Under the pieces are notes generated by a model. It did not search any database, was not told the origin of the DNA, and was given only the letters and a program-made list of their open reading frames with translations. This document shows positions 1-11,146 of a stretch of DNA of 64,000 nucleotides, piece after piece. The DNA lies in the NCBI GenBank assembly GCA_921293015.1, contig OV121096.1:14511000-14574999 (forward strand), in the 5' to 3' direction. Position numbers and translations under genes: made by a program. Source of the stretch: Phorcus lineatus (Eukaryota; Mollusca; Gastropoda; Trochida; Trochidae). Each line of letters begins with the position of its first letter. Positions within the stretch are counted from its first letter, which is position 1.

Positions 1-275
1 TCAATTCAAGAAGGATGTATTATGAAAACATGCACATAAGTGTACAATTTGGCTTGGTTAAATAAGGTGATTTTACCCGGGAGCCCCACTTTAATCGGAT
101 CATGCGTTAATGGCACAGTCTGACTCAAATTTTCAAAAATTAACATTGGAAAATTTTTTAAAATGTACTTAGAGACCTGAAACTTTTTTTAAAAGATCGG
201 CAATGAGATTTGAAGCAAAAAAGTAAATCATGGCGAATTCGTAGCATGCATAGTTATGCAGCCATATTGGTTTTT
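1..275. repeat. Repeat fragment related to 8320-8455
   Basis: No gene is seen. The stretch from about 140 to 260 (short A-rich block, then TTAGAGACCTGAAAC, then AAATCATGGCGAATTCGTA) resembles 8320-8455, which has CTAGAGACTTGAAAC and AAATCATAACGAATTCATA in the same order. Both copies lie directly before sequence of the mollusc AGCTCATC repeat, so this may be its 5' neighbour or part of it. Confidence 0.5.
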
Positions 276-1640
276 TTTACTTTTTAGCTCATCAGGTCTG
301 AAAGACCGGATGGGCTTATGGCATGGCAAGGCGTCCGGCGTCCGTCCATCCGTCCGTCCATCCGTAAACTTTTCACTTTTTCGACTTCTTCTCCAGAACC
401 AATGACTCTAGAGAGCTGAAATTTTATGTGCATACTCCTTGGCAAATGGGGATTCTAAATTGTAGATTTCGTGACCCCATGACCCCAAATGGGGTCACAA
501 GGGTCAAAAACTTAAAAATCTATTTTAATCTTCTTCTCCAGTTCCAAAAGGTCCAGAGAGCTGAAAAGTTGTGTGTAGACTCCTTGGGAACTGGAGATTC
601 TAAATTGTAGGTTTGGTGACCCCATGACCCTAAATGAGGTCACAGGGGTCAAAACATGAAAAACCTATTTTCATCTTCTTCTCCAGTTCCAAAAGGTCCA
701 GAGAGCTGAAAAGTTGTGTGTAGACTCCTTGGGCACTGGAGATTCTAAATTGTAGGTTTGGTGACCCCATGACCCCAAATGGGGTCACAGGGGTCAAAAC
801 CTGAAAAACCTATTTTCATCTTCTTCTCCAGTTCCAAAAGGTCTAGAGAGCTGAAAAGGTGTGTGTAGACTCCTTGGCCAACGGGGATTCTAAATTGTAG
901 GTTTGGTGACCCCAAATGGGGTCACGGGTCAAAACCTAAAAAACCTAATTTAATCTTTTTCCCTAGTTCCAAAAGGTCCAGAGAGCTGAATAGTTGTGTG
1001 TAGACTCCTTGGGCTTTGGAGATTCTAAATTGTAGGTTTGGTGACCCCATGACCCCAAATGGGGTCACAGGGGTCAAAACCTGAAAAACCTAATTTCATC
1101 TTCTTCTCCAGTTCCAAAAGGTCTAGAGAGCTGAAAAGGTGTGTGTAGACTCCTTGGCCAACGGGGATTCTAAATTGTAGGTTTGGTGACCCCATGACCC
1201 CAAATGGGGTCACAGGGGTCAAAACCTGAAAAACCTAATTTAATCTTTTTCCCTAGTTCCAAAAGGTCTAGAGAGCTGAAAAATTGTGTGAAGACTCCTT
1301 GGACACTGGGAATTCTAAATTGTAGGTTTGGTGACCACTTGACCCCAAATGGGGTCACAGGGGTCAAAACCTTAAAGTCCTACTTTCATCTTCTTCTCCA
1401 GTTCCAAAAGGTCTTGATAGCTTAATAGTTGTGTGTAGACTCCTTGGACAATGGGGATTCTGAATTGTAGGTTCGGTGACCCCTTGACCCCAAATGGGCA
1501 ATGGGCCTTTTTTATTTGATTGTGAAAACTCAGACGTTGGGACAGGCTATCTTTCCTACACTGCCCATGACCCCATGGTCTAAACCACAACACCTATTTC
1601 TATCAAAAGTCTGATGAGCTACAGAGCCCATGGCTCTATT
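276..1640 (+). repeat. Mollusc-type AGCTCATC repeat with internal 145-bp tandem array
   Basis: The element starts near TTTTTAGCTCATCAGG, continues with a short hairpin (AGGTCTGAAAGACCGG), GGCATGGC and CGTCCGTCC runs, and ends with a hairpin-like AGAGCCCATGGCTCT near 1640. Between them lies an array of about eight units. The GTTCCAAAAGGTC motif recurs at 541, 686, 831, 966, 1111, 1256 and 1401, a period of 145 bp with one unit 10 bp short. Each unit contains the inverted pair GACCCCAAATGGGGTC. The small open frames in it are by-products of the period and are not genes. A shorter copy is at 40068-40592 and a 3' end fragment at 42242-42295. Confidence 0.75.
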
Positions 1641-2099
1641 TTTTAAATTTTCGGACCCCATGCAACTTTGACAATCTTCTTCTCTGATGATACTTGCAGT
1701 GGACAGCTGATATTCATACTTAATGGAGCTGAAACATTTGAGTTTTGAATTACACTCATAGAAGGTCCCAACATTAACCCTTCCGTTGCTGAATATTATT
1801 TTGACCAGTTTTGCCCCTGTGGCTGAATTTTCCAGCGCTCGCCTCGCTACGGTAATAACGCAATTAGCCCCTGTGGCTGAATTATTTCGCACCGCGAGTC
1901 GCGGCTGTTTTTTCGATAAATGGTGTATTCACATGGCGGATTACGGGTGAAACTGACCGTTTGATACAAAAGTAGCCCGCCAATCCCGTACACAAATGAA
2001 CGATCTTTATCCGACACTTTGAATGAAATTTTTATCTTACCTAGAACGGTTTCTATTGCAATATGAAGATTGTCTTTATTTAGAGTTACGGAAAATCCT

Positions 2100-3340
2100 T
2101 AAATATAATCGCACAATTAATTTTTTTATATGGAATTGAAGATACATTATTCCTCTTTACGATGATATATATTTTTTTACAATGCGACCTCTAGTTAGAT
2201 TTCTACAATTATCTAAAGATTGTCTTTATTTCCGGCTGAATAAAATCCCTAATACTTAGCGCGCATACATGTATTATATATGGAATTGTAGACAATTTAT
2301 TCTTCTTTATGATGATAAAAGATTGTTAGAATATGTCACCCTGTTCAAAAGATATACGCCGCGAAAGATGGTTGGGGGTACCCCGAGGATGCTCCGACAT
2401 AACGGGATTTTTAGCCAGAACTAATTCTCCCTTGGGCAGTCTGGCATCGGTACGCTAATTAGTACCGTTATACCCCCGGGGCACCCCCGAGGCACCAGCA
2501 TGCGAGTGCCAGTGTTCTAAGCACCAGCGTTGCTTCCTGCTGTACCGATCCTCTCGGCGCGTGCAGTCACACGCGGGCGAACATTCCGAGATAATAAAAT
2601 CAATCATTCTATACGCACGCCGCATCGTTATTTCTTGCTGCGCATGTACAAATTATACATGGAAATAAAGATAAATCTTTCGTCCTTACGACTGTGAAAA
2701 AATAATGAAAAGGTGCCAACTGGTTCAAAAGATATGAAAAACGAAAGAGTGATACCCTCAACTACTTGAAAAAAAATTTTGATAAGCGTTCTATTTGCGA
2801 CACCAGTCGCATCATCCACCGCATCGTTATTATTGACTGCGCATATGCATATTATACATGGAATTAAAAACAATTATATTCCCTTGAAATAGGTGAAAAA
2901 AATATAAAAAAGTATAAAATAGTTCGGGAGATATGAACCGCGAAAGAGCAACACCCTCAACTACTTGAAAATAGATTTTGACAATCGTTTTATTTGCGAC
3001 ATTTGTCGCAGCACTCGCCGCACCATTTTTATTAATTGCGCACATGCATATTATACATGGAATTAAAGATCATTCTTTCCGCTTGAGAAAGGTGGAAAAA
3101 AATTTAAAAAGTGCCAAATAGTTCGGGAGATATGAACCCTTAAAGAGGGGTACCCTCAGACATTTGGGGAAAAAAATTGATAATTGCGACATTTCTCGCA
3201 TTATTTGCCGCTTCTTTATTATGTGTTGCGCACATACACATTTCATAATGAATCAAAGCCAGTTCTTTTCCCTTTACGATGATGTAAAAAGTATGAAGTT
3301 TCGCCACCCGATTCTAAGAAAACAAATTGCGAAAGATCGG
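2100..3340 (+). repeat. PB-1 left array of degenerate 150-200 bp units
   Basis: Six copies of one core recur near 2110, 2262, 2639, 2838, 3038 and 3226. The core is a GCGCAYATG-like start, a TTATACATGGAATTAAAG segment, then a pyrimidine-rich TTCTTTCCCTTTAC block and a RATGATRTAAAA tail. The spacers contain TTTGCGACATTTGTCGC, a small inverted repeat. The units are in the same orientation as those in the right arm. No protein-coding potential is apparent. Confidence 0.75.
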
Positions 3341-3540
3341 GGGTAGGTTCGTGATGCGGTTCGTATCGAACGTCCAGTGACAGCTCACATTGACTTTCTC
3401 TGTCTCTTTTACGACTTAAAAAAAGATTATTTTATTGACAATCAGTATTTTATATTACACTTATTCACCTTATTGATGTGAAGAATAAACTTTATAAGGA
3501 GAGTAACGCTCATCCACACTTCTGCTTCTTTCTTCTTTCT

Positions 3541-5515
3541 TCAATCTTCTTGATTATCCCCCTCATTTTCCTTCTCTGACGTCAAACTGATATAAGCTTT
3601 AGTGCAATCTTGTGACGTGTGATAAATTCTGAAACATGGTGCTGCACATAGAGCCACATTACACTCGATACATTCGAAAGAAGATTCTTTGCCTACCCTT
3701 TTCTTCTTTCGAACTGGCTGATTTGTTTCTTCGACTTCCCTTCGACAAAGTTCTCTATTCGCTTTGGAGCAAACAACACACATGCGTGTGAGGTTTTTCT
3801 TCTTTCCAACAGGCTGAATCTTTGATGGAAAGTGACGACCATGGAGTCGCAAGACACTATTGTCGCTCGTGCTCGGCCGGCCGCGAGGACGTCTGCGCAG
3901 GGAGGGCACTTTTTCTGTTTCGGCGAAGGTGATCATATGCTGCACCAAATCTTTTCTAAATTGACGGCTTGTTTTCAAAGGTTTGTCTTCTGAGAATTCT
4001 TTATAGATAATGTAAGAATTCAACATGGCAACGTTCAACACATGAAACCACAAGCGCTTCCACCATTTAAGAGTTTTCATTTTGAACGGGGTGTACGACA
4101 GCATCTGGTCGGCCCAATCCACACCTCCCATATATTTGTTGTATTCGTGCACAATACGTGGTCTCGTATTTGCTTCCCCAGTCACTCGGTTCTTCTTTCC
4201 TGTCTCTACAATTTCGGCGTCTTCTACGGTTGACATGAGCAACACTGACTTCCTGTCCTCATACTGCAAAACGAGTAGGTCTTGATTGTGATAGACTGTC
4301 ATATCCCCTTTCTTCTGATTCTTCTGTGCCTTCTTTAGCTTTTCAGGAATGCCTTTGCGATTTCCTCTCAAAGTTCCCGTCGCACCAGTTCCCATTTCCC
4401 ACAAGTTTATATACAATTTAATGCCACCGAGGAATAGAAATTGTCCATGAACACATGATACCCTTTCCCAGCATATTCCTTCACCAAGTCCATGACGAGA
4501 TCATATGTTTTCCCACCAACAGAAACAGCTTCATTTGTTTTTCCAGTGTAGAGTTTGAACTTGCAAACATAACCATTTGTTGAGTCGCACAACATGTAGG
4601 CCTTTATCCCATACTTCTTCGGCTTGTCGGGATTATATACTTTGAAACTCAGATTGCCTTTCCAAGGCACCAACCCTTTGTCAACACAAATGTTTTGATG
4701 CGGCTTATAAACTCTGGAAAAACGATGCACAATGCGTTGGTACAGATAGCCAAGTTTATTCATTGGTGAAAAATGCGGAGTGTTTCGTCCCGGCATTAGG
4801 TTGTTATCATTCAAATGTAGATACGTTAGCAGTAGCCAGAACCTGTCGCGGGGCATGCACTTGGAAAAGAAGGGCGTCGACGTAACATCACTTGTTGACC
4901 AATACTCAGAAAAGTTTCTCTGTACAACCAGAGACATTGCTATTGTCATTGCAATGAATACTTTCATTTCTTCGGCATTCGTATCATACCAGTGCCTCAA
5001 CCGTGAACAGGAACCTGTTGGTGGAAGTATCTGTTGGTTTCTGCTGCCAATGATCCATAATCATCTTCATGAAAAAACAGTCCGAAAAAGTCTACAGGTT
5101 GCGGGTTATCAGGCAATTCTATGAACCGTCCTAATCCCGTTGCGCCAGTAAAATGCAATTCGACACGTCCACGTTGCCTCGGCCCCTCTTCCCAGCGATC
5201 CATAAAATTATCTTGGTCATCAAAATGTGTGTCCATTTCATTATATTGCTCGTCAAAGCCACTGAACTCTTCCTCTGTGGAAGTACCAGCCGTAGCAGTT
5301 TCACCCGTACCAGCTAATATGTCTCTTGCAATGTTTCTTATTTCTTGATCACTATCAATGTCACTTTCACTGTCACTGTCACTGTCACTATCACTCTCAT
5401 CAGTTGATTCCATATCAGAAGCTTCATCGGCATGGACCTCGTTGATGAAGTCGTCGTCGCTAGACGTTGACGGACCTTCCCAACTCCTGGTTCGCGGCCT
5501 CCTGGCCTTAGGCAT
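3541..5515 (-). pseudogene. piggyBac-type transposase, PB-1 copy (two frameshifts)
   Basis: Encodes a DDD transposase of the piggyBac (PGBD) family, which cuts at TTAA. The chosen start is the CAT at 5513-5515, giving MPKARRPRTRSW, conserved in the other two copies. Order: an acidic Ser/Asp run of about 15 residues near residue 40, the DDE core, and a C-terminal Cys-rich zinc domain (CVVC...C...C near 3650-3790). The three expected aspartates are visible: ICVDKGLVPWKG (copy 3 has VDEG), VFMDNFYSS and GGVDWADQML. It is broken twice. Near 5010 about 19 net bases present in the PB-3 copy are missing. At about 4416 a 5-base insertion (TTAAT on the + strand) shifts the frame just after the second aspartate motif. 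It is therefore unlikely to make an active enzyme. Confidence 0.9.
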
Positions 5516-6190
5516 CTTTCACATCAATCTGTAAATGATTGAAAATAATTTAGGCACACGCAAGATATAATAACATCAACACATGACCTGTTGTACAGAG
5601 AAATTCAATGTGAGCTTCATGGACATTCAATTGCCACATTTTGTAAGTGTTTGAAACAAATTTGCTGTTGCGCGCCTTTGGCGCCAGCGGTCATCAATAA
5701 TCCGGACATTTTCTAATTGTCCTGGCGAAAGCCGGACATTTTGTTTCACGATTTGCAAAAATAACAAATCAGGACAAATTCTAACATTGCTGGACAATTT
5801 CTAACTTTCGGACAACTTTTCACAATCCAGCCGAACAAGTTCTAATGTCGCCGGACACTTTCTAACTTTTGGACGACTTTTCACAATCCCGCCGAAGGTG
5901 CCGATGGCACCGACGGCCGCCGACGTTGTATCAACATTATCAACCCTGATGCCGCCTTCTGACTCCTATGCAACGAGCCGGCGAGTCGCGAACAACTGCC
6001 TTCTACGTCAGGAAAGTTCTGATTGTCAGTTGTGGATTACAAAAGTTTTTCAACTCTTGACTTCTCTTCCGAGAATGATAGGTTCCACGGGCCTATCTGT
6101 CGGGACGGCCGTAGTCAACGAGCACCCGGCCCCTTGTCTTTAGTTCACTGGAAGGAACTCATGTCATCCCGACATATATAGCAAACTATT
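5516..6190 (-). promoter_or_regulatory. Presumed 5' region of the PB-1 transposase with GGACA...TTCTAA motifs
   Basis: This stretch lies directly upstream of the transposase start on the - strand. Between about 5698 and 5890 a short motif, GGACAnTTTCTAA, recurs about five times, once as the imperfect palindrome GGACATTTTCTAATTGTCC. The same motif cluster sits in the same place in PB-2 (27780-27965) and PB-3 (54165-54300). A promoter or transposase-binding role is an inference from position only. Confidence 0.4.
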
Positions 6191-6278
6191 TAAAACATCG
6201 GAATGCTACCAAACTTTTTTTTCAAAAATGAGTTTCCTCGACCAACAAAAATTTGGCAGAAAAAAAACACATACCTGC

Positions 6279-6455
6279 TGGCGGTGCCCGACGAAAGTCC
6301 GCTGAAATTTTTTTTCTCGAACACGAACATTTTCGTTGGACACATTTTCTCATGACCTGATGGCGGTGCCCGGCGAAAGATCCCCGACATATTGTGTCTC
6401 AACCACAAACATTTTCGTTGGACAACTTTGCCTTGACCTGATGGCGGTGCCCGAC
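6279..6455. repeat. 81-bp tandem repeat of the piggyBac family (about 2-3 units in PB-1)
   Basis: The motif GGCGGTGCCCGACG recurs at 6281, 6362 and 6443, spaced 81-82 bp, with AACATTTTCGTTGGACA between copies. PB-2 has four motif copies (27163, 27245, 27325, 27405) and PB-3 has two (54643, 54724), so copy number varies between elements. Confidence 0.75.
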
Positions 6456-6599
6456 GCAAAAATCCCCTAACTCAAAAAAGACATCAATAACGCTATGAAT
6501 GTAAATCCAAAAGGTTTTTTTCCTTCAACTTTCATGGTTTATAAAACTCTATAATTGAACACTAAAGAAACAGGGTTTCCTTCATAATTTTTTTTACTT

Positions 6600-7640
6600 A
6601 TTACATTTATTTATAACATTTTAGCGGCGCTTGTTGAGTCTTTATTTCTATGAGCGCATAAACAAATTGTATATCAAATTGAAGAGAATTTTCTGCTCTT
6701 TACGCTGATACCAAACGTTGTTGAGCGCGCCACTTGGTTACAGAGATACAAAATGCGAAACTTGCCAAATTTGCGGCACTTCTTGTGCCTTTATTTTTGA
6801 GTGCGCATGTATGATCAATATATTGAAATGAAGAACAACGTTCCGTCTTTATTTAGACGTAATATTTATCAAAATCCGCCAAGTTGTATAGAAAATATCG
6901 AGTGTCAAAGAAATGTACATGAAAATCGAACTTCAGATCACATGAAAAGAACCCTTTGTGCGGCGCTTGCTGCATCGTCGTTTGTTTTAGCGCATGTACA
7001 TTTTATATATCACTTTGTAGACAATTTATTCCTCTTGATAATGATATAAATGGTTTTGAAATGTGTCATTTGTACACGGGGATATGAAGTGCCAAAGTTT
7101 CCCTATTTGCGTCACTAACGGAATTGCGAAGTGCGAAAGTTGTTCTTTTTACGGCACTTGTTGAGTCTTTATTTATTTGCGCGCATAATAATTGATAAAG
7201 GGAATTAAAGACAATTCATTTGTCTTTATAGTGATGTAAAATTCAACAAAATCTTTTTCACGGTGTAAAAGAAATTCATTGTGAAAGAAAGGCACATGAA
7301 AATCGCGCTTCAGATCACATGATAAGAAAGTCGGCAAAATTACCTTTTTGTGCGGCGCTTGCTGTATCTTTATGAATTGTTGCGCATGTACACATTTTAC
7401 ATGGAATTAAAGACAATCTTTTTCTCTATCTTGTGATATAAAAAATGTCAAAATATGTTGAGCACATCATGAGAAAATTGGTGTGACAAAACAGTGTAAA
7501 ACTAAAAATATATAAAAATCACCTTTTTTGCGGCACATGCGGTATCTTTATTTCACGAGGCGCACATATGTTTTTTACATCGAATTAAAGACATTTTTTT
7601 TCTCTTTCAAATGATCCCACCTATATTGAAATCCGCCCAA
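6600..7640 (+). repeat. PB-1 right array of degenerate 150-200 bp units
   Basis: Six more copies of the left-array core recur near 6655, 6800, 6990, 7175, 7383 and 7558, each with a GCGCAT-like start, ATGGAATTAAAGACAAT or a variant, then CTCTTTA and GATATAAA. Between them is a GCGGCGCTTGCTGTATCTTTAT block not prominent in the left arm. No gene is seen. Confidence 0.75.
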
Positions 7641-8111
7641 GGGTTCAGAACATAGGGCGTGCGATAGGAAGGCGTGCATAGGGTCAAAATGCACGCGTCT
7701 CAGTAAACGATAGCATGCGCGGGTCGGTAAGCTCGTGCGAGAGGGTAGAAAGTGCCCACAGGCTATTAGCACGTGCGGCGGGGAGTGGGGGAAAATTGAG
7801 TGATTTTAACGTTTATTTTCGGTACGATAAACATTATCAATACTCTCATAACTTTCGGAGCATGTTCGCGCATTATTTAGAACACCAACGAAACAAAACA
7901 CGGTTGCTTAGCGACAGCTGGAACGAAAATACAAGCGTTGAACTGAGACTACTGCTAGGCAATAAATTTCCGGGCCCCGCTACCGAGACCCGCGGTCATA
8001 ATTAGTTAGCGTGAGAAAAATAGAGTGTGCTACTCGCATCCCGCTAAGGGGACTTGCGGGCAAAGCTAATTTCATCCCGGAATATTCCGGGACCCGCATC
8101 TTAAGGGTTAA

Positions 8112-8711
8112 TACTTTTTCTCAGCAACCCTTCAAAATCGGGCGACTTAGCTCTTGTGACCATGTTCAAGGGGCGATAACGCAAAAAGTTAGATGCACAA
8201 TTGCACCAATGTTTCAGGAATGTAAGACCTGTATGTGGACTTGACCAAACTGTTAAAACATCGAACGTGAACAGTCCTTTTCGTTCACAATTAAGAATCA
8301 AAAACAGGAAAAATATTTTGACCAAACCGAACATGGGGGTAATTTTTCAAAATGCAGCTAGAGACTTGAAACGTATTTTGAATGAAGCCTCATAACAGTA
8401 CATACAAAAAATTAAATCATAACGAATTCATAACTAGCATAGTTTTTTTACATTTTCAACTTCTTTGCAATAATCAGTTTGGTTATGAGATTTGGTCACA
8501 TAAATAAGTTGCTGTTTACCACTGAGACAAAAAAGCCTGTGAAGGTCAAAGAGGAAGTCTTGAAGACCTAAGTACTGCCTCGGCATTCCTTGTTATTATT
8601 ATTATTATTATTATTAATCAACTTACTATTCTTTATAATTCTTTTACTATTCTGATAACTTTTTGTGATCGTGACAATCTTCTTAGAAATGGACAACTGT
8701 TGTTTTTTCAG
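8112..8711. other. Intron sequence with repeat fragment and ATT microsatellite
   Basis: No gene is seen. 8320-8455 repeats the sequence at 140-260. About 8455-8480 carries a CATTTTCAACTTCTT trace of the mollusc repeat. An (ATT)8 microsatellite lies at 8592-8616, about 95 bp before the NUP35 exon acceptor. Confidence 0.6.
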
Positions 8712-8808
8712 AGATCTTTCAAGAATAAAAGACAAAGGTGGAGCACCACCTGTGAAAAGCTTGTTTTTAAGTCCTGGTGCAGATAGTAGCTTTGCAGGCC
8801 CTGTTCAG
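8712..8808 (+). CDS. NUP35: NUP35 internal coding exon (97 nt)
   Basis: The exon is preceded by a pyrimidine-rich acceptor (TTGTTTTTTCAG, ending 8711) and followed by a consensus donor (CAG then GTGAGT at 8809). The first base completes a codon begun in the previous exon; 32 whole codons follow without a stop. The residues include KDKGGAPPVKSL and end SSFAGPVQ. Known: vertebrate NUP35 has a closely similar KDKSGAPPVRSI motif in the N-terminal half, which is the main reason for the name. The other two frames contain stops or resemble nothing known. An (ATT)n microsatellite lies about 95 bp upstream. The upstream exon that should supply two bases of the first codon was not found in 1-8711, which is almost all repeat. 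Confidence 0.8.
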
Positions 8809-9559
8809 GTGAGTTAAGAAATGAAGATTTATGATGCTGTGTGCCTTGAGGGTATTCGACTTTGTCTCAACAAACGCAATTGAACTGTATACACTTCACT
8901 CTAACACTCTAGGATCCAAACTCTTCCATGGTAGGCTGTAAAATCCTCATGAGAATAGCCAGATATTGTTAAACTTTTGGTGTCATCAATACCAACCATC
9001 CATTGCTGCTACACATATCAAAGGTTTGGGTTGACTTGATGAATAATTTTGGACAAATGTAACTTTTCTTGAAAAATCAATTCCTTGGTATCTCAATGTT
9101 TTGAGCGAATCCTTCTCATTTGCAAGTAGATTTTAAATTTTGAATGCCCCTTGGTCCTATAGCTACAGATAAGCTGCGTTTCTCTGTATTTTACGGAAGA
9201 AAATCACTAAAAACGTAACTTTATGATAAAAATATTGGAGTACAATTATGCAGACATTTTCTCTAAAATTCGAAGAATCACAATATTTTGCATACTTGAC
9301 CCTTTGTGGATATGAACGCTCTATGTCAGAATTTGACATATAAACTGATGTCTCTCAATTGTCACTGAAGCCTGTCTGAAGTCACAAAAGTTCATTAACA
9401 TTAACCCTGCTGATCATTTTTCTAAATGTCTATTCAACTTTTTACCTTATCTTGCTTAAAAGGCCCAATGGGCTTGTGGCAACATTCTTCTTGGAGATAC
9501 ATTTTAACACAAACAAACTGCTCTAGTGCAAACACTAAAATCATTAACTAAACTCATGG
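8809..9559. other. Intron sequence, no feature seen
   Basis: Start of the 22.4-kb NUP35 intron. No coding sequence is seen. Around 9457-9500 a short AAAAGGCCCAATGGGCTTGTGGC resembles a decayed start of the AGCTCATC repeat. Confidence 0.5.
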
Positions 9560-10310
9560 TTCGCCTAGAAAAGTACTTGCATTTTGTTTTGATAATGGAC
9601 AAGTATTTGAATTTACAATGCTTACTAAATGTCCTGAAAAAGTACTGGAATTTTGCGGTAATGTCCTTGAAATTTTCAAAATTGTACTGGAATTTACCGT
9701 GACAACGATCAGAATCTAAAACACGGAAGTATCGTCGTTCTGCTAACTGAGCAAATTGATAGAAAAGTGAATGAAACAAAACCAGTCTGCGAGCTTCCAA
9801 TCATTCCAACAAATCGGTAATTTCTGCTACCCAGGATCTAATGCATTCAGGAAATTCTGATGTCGCCATGTGGCACTTTGGAAAATGGCGGCATCGAACA
9901 AAGTTTTGTCACTTGACCTAGTCAATTGATACGTGTCAAATCTGTCAGTTATGAGTGGCAAGCGTGGTTAGTGCGTTTTCAACGCTAAATGTTTAAGCAA
10001 TCCTGCTTATAGTTGGGTAAAGCCATCTGGTGACAAGAGAAATGCTTTCTGCACACCCTGCAATCGTACAATTGACATTTCAAATATGGGAGAGAGCGGG
10101 CTGAAATCTCATATGAAAGGAGAAAACATTGTGCGGCTACGAAATTGAAAGTAATTAAGTCCAACTATTTAAAATTTCTCTGTGAAGAAAGAAGATAGTG
10201 TCGATGTTGGTGATAATTAATATAATTAGAGTAAATAAGTATGAATAATTCTGCGAATAAATGTACTTGAAAAATGGTAAGATGTCCTTGAAAAGTACTG
10301 GAATTTTATT
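9560..10310 (+). mobile_element. Decayed hAT-like element
   Basis: Both sides carry a GTCCTTGAAAAGTACTGGAATTTT-like block (about 9635-9690 and 10283-10310), and a zinc-finger open frame lies between them (9951-10148). This layout fits a hAT transposon remnant. The exact ends and target duplication were not resolved. Confidence 0.45.
9951..10148 (+). pseudogene. BED-like zinc-finger fragment of a hAT-type transposase
   Basis: The open frame begins MSGKRG, has an in-frame TAG at codon 7, and then reads on to TGA at 10146. It contains AFCTPCNRTIDIS followed about 14 residues later by LKSHMKGE, a CxxC...H arrangement like the BED-type finger at the N-terminus of hAT-family proteins. About 66 codons in total; the catalytic domain is absent. 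The family assignment comes from motif spacing and memory of similar proteins, so it is moderate. Confidence 0.45.
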
Positions 10311-10445
10311 CTGTTTTGCCTGTATGAACAATGAAATGAATAAATCAGAACACAATATATACTCAACCAAACTGCATCCTTTGCTGGCAATACATTGACA
10401 ATGTGTATTCCAAAAATGCAGCAGAGATTAATAAGTTCCTTTCCA

Positions 10446-10676
10446 TTAGTTCTTATTTCCAAGTTTTTGAAGAGAGAGGAGTATAAAAAAATCTTTAATG
10501 TCATTCAAATGATCTAATTCTGGAATAAATTCGTCTTTGTCAGGAAATGTATAATCTTCTAATAAACCTGTCCTGGCATTAAAGTCCTCACATATGACGA
10601 TATCTCTTTTATTATGATGAGACTTCAGATCTAAAATAGCACTTTCCAGGTAGTCAGTGTGGAGTTTTCTGAGCAA
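10446..10676 (-). pseudogene. LINE endonuclease fragment
   Basis: The translation contains RDIVICEDFNARTG followed by a tyrosine. This matches the GDFNAR-type motif of APE endonucleases of non-LTR retrotransposons, with Gly replaced by Glu. Only about 76 residues remain. It lies downstream, on the same strand, of the reverse transcriptase C-terminal fragment at 11317-12277. That is the wrong order for one intact element, so it is a separate or rearranged piece. Confidence 0.55.
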
Positions 10677-11097
10677 AGATTGCTATCTCTCTTGGAGAAC
10701 AATGCTTTATCCTCCTCACAATTCCAACACAACTTCTCCATCATCAAGGATAAGATTATCAAATCTTACGTGTGACATATGGTACCTCTCTTTTTCAGTG
10801 TCCATATCGTCTTAAAGTTTCCTAAGTGCAGTAATCTAAGGTCTAGCAGCTTGGCTTGATCACCAGCGTATAGATATTTGCTCATGAAGAAATACCTTTT
10901 TATAAGTTCATAAGTATTTAAACAAAATTCAAAATGAGATAAAATTTACAACTTACTGCGCTTGAATGTCCCGCTCAATATTTTAGCACTTAGGATGAAG
11001 ATATATGGGGAGACTGGATCTCCCTGCCAACAGAACAGAACAGAATTTTATTTCCCCATAATTCACAACAATGACATAGAGAACAGTTAAATATATC

Positions 11098-11143
<46 letters not shown>

Positions 11144-11146
11144 TTA
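11098..11146. repeat. AT-rich microsatellite
   Basis: A run of alternating TA with CATA steps in the presumed 3' flank of the minus-strand LINE fragment. It produces spurious Tyr/Ile-rich open frames on the - strand. Confidence 0.85.

Larger units (their letters stand above)
1778..8107 (-). mobile_element. piggyBac-family transposon PB-1, full length, broken gene
   Basis: The element is bounded by TTAA at 1774-1777 and 8108-8111, the target duplication expected of piggyBac elements. The left end reads CCCTTCCGTTGC and the right end, reverse complemented, CCCTTAAGATGC, so only short terminal repeats match. Order from the left: CG-rich terminal segment (1778-1930), degenerate 150-200 bp units (about 2100-3330), transposase gene on the - strand (3541-5515), motif-rich upstream region (5516-6190), 81-bp tandem repeats (6279-6455), more units (about 6600-7600), then a 460-bp right terminal segment. 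At 6.3 kb it is long for the family. It lies upstream of the first NUP35 exon seen here and is antisense to that gene. Confidence 0.85.

Noticed and set aside
372-1500. CRISPR-like array
   Set aside because: The units are 145 bp with no unique spacers, in an animal genome.
428-1593. Short open frames within the 145-bp array as genes
   Set aside because: They occur on both strands and follow the repeat period.
4042-4285. Open frames antisense to the transposase, also at 29410-29653 and 48488-48731
   Set aside because: They mirror the conserved transposase on the opposite strand in all three copies and have no motif of their own.
7575-8005. Open frames in the right terminal segment of PB-1, repeated at 39023-39444
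   Set aside because: They are shared only because the DNA ends are near-identical. They exist on both strands and are broken in PB-3.
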